Shown here one piece after another: positions 61,522 through 64,000 of a stretch of DNA of 64,000 nucleotides. The notes below the pieces were generated by a model. The model did no database searches. It was not told the DNA's origin and was given only the letters and a program-made list of their open reading frames with translations. Origin of the DNA: Theropithecus gelada (lineage: Eukaryota; Chordata; Mammalia; Primates; Cercopithecidae); the NCBI RefSeq assembly GCF_003255815.1, contig NC_037673.1:83677700-83741699 (forward strand), read 5' to 3'. The position numbers were made by a program, and so were the translations under genes. The stretch's first letter is position 1. Every line of letters starts with the position of its first letter.

Positions 61522-61648
61522 AGTTGGGTGTGGTGGCTCACACCTGTAATCCCAGCACTTTGGGAAGCTAAGGCAGGAGGATTGCTTGAGCCTAGGATCT
61601 GAAACCAGCCTGGGCAACACAGCAAGATCCTGTCTCTAAAATAAATAA
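61522..61648 (+). mobile_element. Free left Alu monomer (FLAM-like)
   Basis: GTTGGGTGTGGTGGCTCACA to AAGATCCTGTCTCTAAAATA. Confidence 0.85.
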
Positions 61649-62110
61649 GTCTCTCATATTTAAGTTACATATACAACTTTTCAGTACATAGCTTTTACCT
61701 TGGCTACTTGGTGGCTTTTTTCACTTATGCTCAGATTATCTGCAGTGACTCTGATAATAAAGCCAATCTGATATTGTACTCTACTAAATAATTAAAATAA
61801 TTTTTCAATGATCATTCTTACATAAACCTCTAATGTAAAACATTATCAGACTACAACTCATACTAAAACAGTCCAACACCACTGAAAAAATATGTAGCAG
61901 AAAATAATGTCCTGACCTAGACTTTATTTTTAAAATTTAAGTAGCATTTATAGTGTTTTAGAAATTTGAAAAAATAAAACTTTTAGAAATTTAAAATAGA
62001 AACCTAAATGTGAGCAAACACAGAAAAGCATAGTTTTAATAGCGCAAGCTAAATAAGCTTTAATACATAATCATATAAAACTCTATTTCATGATATACAA
62101 CATAGGTCAC

Positions 62111-62462
62111 TGCTGAATGTTTATGGTCCCCACCCCCCCAAATTTTTGTGTTGAAATCTAACCCCCAATTTGATATTTGGAGGTGGGAACTTTCAGGAGT
62201 TACTAGTTCATGAGAGTGGAGCCCTCATTAATAGGATTACTGCCCTTTTAAAAGGAGGTCAGAGAACTAGCTTGTTCTCTTTCCACCAGGTGATGATACA
62301 AAAAGCAGTCTGCAACCTGAGACAGGGTCCTTACCAGAACCTGACCATACTAGCATGCTGACCTCAGACTTCCAGCCTCCAGAACTGAGAAATACATTTC
62401 TGCTGTTGATAAGCCACCCAGTCTATGGTACTTTGTAACAGCAGCCCTAACCTACTAAAACA
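62111..62462 (+). mobile_element. Solo LTR, MLT1-like (MaLR)
   Basis: Starts TG, ends CA and has a perfect 5-bp duplication GTCAC (62106-62110, 62463-62467). CTTCCAGCCTCCAGAACTGA and TGATAAGCCACCCAGTCTAT are hallmarks of MLT1-type LTRs. No internal genes. Confidence 0.85.
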
Positions 62463-63789
62463 GTCACTAATGACAGTTTTAGTCTCCATTCTAAATCTCT
62501 ATAATTTTGACCAGTGGCGGGGAGGCTTAAGCGAAAACAAATACCACTTAAAAGCTAGACAATCTTTCAGCATAAGTAGCTAAAATACTATTTGTTATAC
62601 ACATTATATACACTTGTTGGAAATTTTGATAGAATATCATGAACATTCTGGAACTGGAAGTTGGAAAAGCTAAGGCGAGGAGAGCAAGGACTCAGGCATT
62701 CCATAAGGGTGCTAGCTGAAGGTTTAAACCTTTCCCTTAGGTCATGGGTCCCACCTACTGTGCATTTGAATAGTAGGTTTCTCTCACCAAAGGGAACTTG
62801 CAGATTACTGGATCAGGCAACATGCAATAAAGAACAGGCACAAAGAATTAGAGCAATTGAGCAATTGAATATGAAGGTGATATAACACCCTCTTTAATCG
62901 ATATGGGATGAGACAAAAATCAGAATAAATCTGACCATAATATATTTTCAGTGAGGGACTTATGAAGGGAAACAGCAGACCAAAGTAGTTTTAGGAAGAT
63001 AAAGGGGTAGAGAAAAATGCATGAGGTTTGAACTAAGCAATTAGAAAAAACAGAAAGCAGGTTCAGCAAGGAAGCTATCACAGAGAAAAAGCAGTATCCT
63101 ACTCCTCATGCAAAACCCACTATTCAAATGTACAAAGAATATAACCTAACACTTACCTCTCCAAGAAAAGAGGGGCCAAGCAAACTTCAAAACAAAAAGG
63201 AACTTTTATTACAATACAAAGTAGTGAATACTCTGGCTACAAATCAGTGGTATGTGGGACATGATAAGAACGTCTTTAACTGATATGACCAACTGTTAGA
63301 ACAAGTGTTCCTTATACGAGGGAAAGCAGTTCACAACAGAGAAGCAACTTCTTAGGATTTTTATTCCCTTTTAGGAAGGAAAGAGAAAGAGATAGTGTGA
63401 GGGCATTAGGTTCTTAAACTCTACTTAATACTTAGCATGCTTTTGGTAATCAAATGCTGATGTGCCTTTTAATTTACTTTAAATAAAAGCTGATTATGTT
63501 GTCGTGAAGAATCCATAAGAATACAGCAAGTGAAGTGCATACTACTTATAACCTGAAGGATATATTCTAAAAGACAAAGTATGGCTCGAAAAACAAAATA
63601 GAAAAGGAAAATAATTTAAATAAATTACCCTGTAAACTGCCAACAAAAGTCACAGTGATTGTAAAAAAGTTGTATTTGTCTCCCTGACCAAATTTAAAAC
63701 TCTGTTCAAGTATGACAGCTCCAGGACAAGATGTGGAACTGATGAGCAGCCATAAATCACATAAATACTAGACTGTGAATCAGACTTTC

Positions 63790-63880
63790 AGTTTCATTTA
63801 TCAGTGTGTGAAACTGAGTAAATCATTTAAAACTTGTTTTGTCATTTGTAAAAATGGAGATATCACCTATGGCAGAAAGC
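63790..63880 (-). mobile_element. MIR, diverged
   Basis: Reverse MIR-like text GTGTGAAACTGAGTAAATCA then GTCATTTGTAAAAATGGAGA. The following bases (63920-64000) look like another old repeat cut by the window end. Confidence 0.55.
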
Positions 63881-64000
63881 AACTAGGTACTCACCAATCT
63901 TGTTTTTTATATCATAAGTATTATTTCCCAGCCTCCCCAGCACTTTGGCCAGAACTAGTCACAGGGCCCCAACCTATGCAATGTGGGCAAAAATGATGTA

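Larger units (their letters stand above)
55017..64000 (-). other. TMEM161B: TMEM161B intron 2, partial
   Basis: At least 9 kb; no match to the expected exon 2 (N-terminal residues before Ser36) was found. Holds partial Alus, an Alu, two LTRs, a Tigger-like element, an old interspersed repeat and a MIR, listed separately. 55017-56224, 56691-57284, 60641-61521, 61649-62105 and 62468-63789 show nothing I recognise beyond short MIR-like text at about 55190-55255. Confidence 0.6.

Noticed and set aside
55017..64000. Search for TMEM161B exon 2 in the last 9 kb
   Set aside because: No minus-strand frame ending in the expected residues before Ser36 with a GT donor was found, so exon 2 must be to the right.

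Overview
This is primate nuclear DNA, most likely from an Old World monkey (macaque, baboon or guenon). Two young Alu copies (26217-26573 and 38488-38792) carry changes I associate with the AluYRa/AluYR subfamilies of cercopithecids, such as the GCCGGATCTCAG box and the CCACCTCGCCCGGCTAG box. The window is AT-rich, has no CpG island and is dense with Alu, L1, MIR, Tigger, hAT and LTR copies. One real protein-coding gene is present: TMEM161B, on the minus strand. No bacterial operon, CRISPR array, tRNA or rRNA was seen.

TMEM161B: ten consecutive coding exons were placed to the base by splice sites and reading frame: 55016-54933, 52402-52305, 47636-47480, 33886-33735, 33201-33141, 32660-32520, 29811-29698, 25602-25428, 24228-24132 and 22950-22673 (stop codon at 22675-22673). 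Every exon boundary in the window is GT-AG, every phase joins, and the frame is open. Together they encode 451 codons, counting the serine split at the first junction. Adding the 36 N-terminal residues expected from recall of the human protein gives 487, the human length. The promoter and first two coding exons (exon numbering assumes the 12-exon human structure) lie beyond 64000. The 3' UTR runs left from 22672, with candidate poly(A) signals at 22186-22181 and 21298-21285.

Layout: 1-2365 is the 5' half of an L1 on the minus strand, with an internal ORF1/ORF2 deletion and an ORF0-like frame on the opposite strand. 2366-18504 is intergenic and made almost wholly of nested old L1, Tigger, Alu and LTR copies. 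18505-21260 is downstream of the gene and includes an old L1 piece. 21260-64000 is TMEM161B, whose introns hold Alus, MIRs, old LINE-like sequence, Tigger/hAT elements and two LTRs. An 11-N gap with poor flanking sequence lies at 26453-26576.

I found no convincing new biological system. The best second looks are the ORF0-like frame, a 70-bp direct repeat around an Alu, a bare poly(A) insertion with a target duplication, a three-armed Alu, a weak splice donor in TMEM161B exon 5, and the damaged sequence around the gap. Repeat family names rest on recall of consensus sequences, not on a search.
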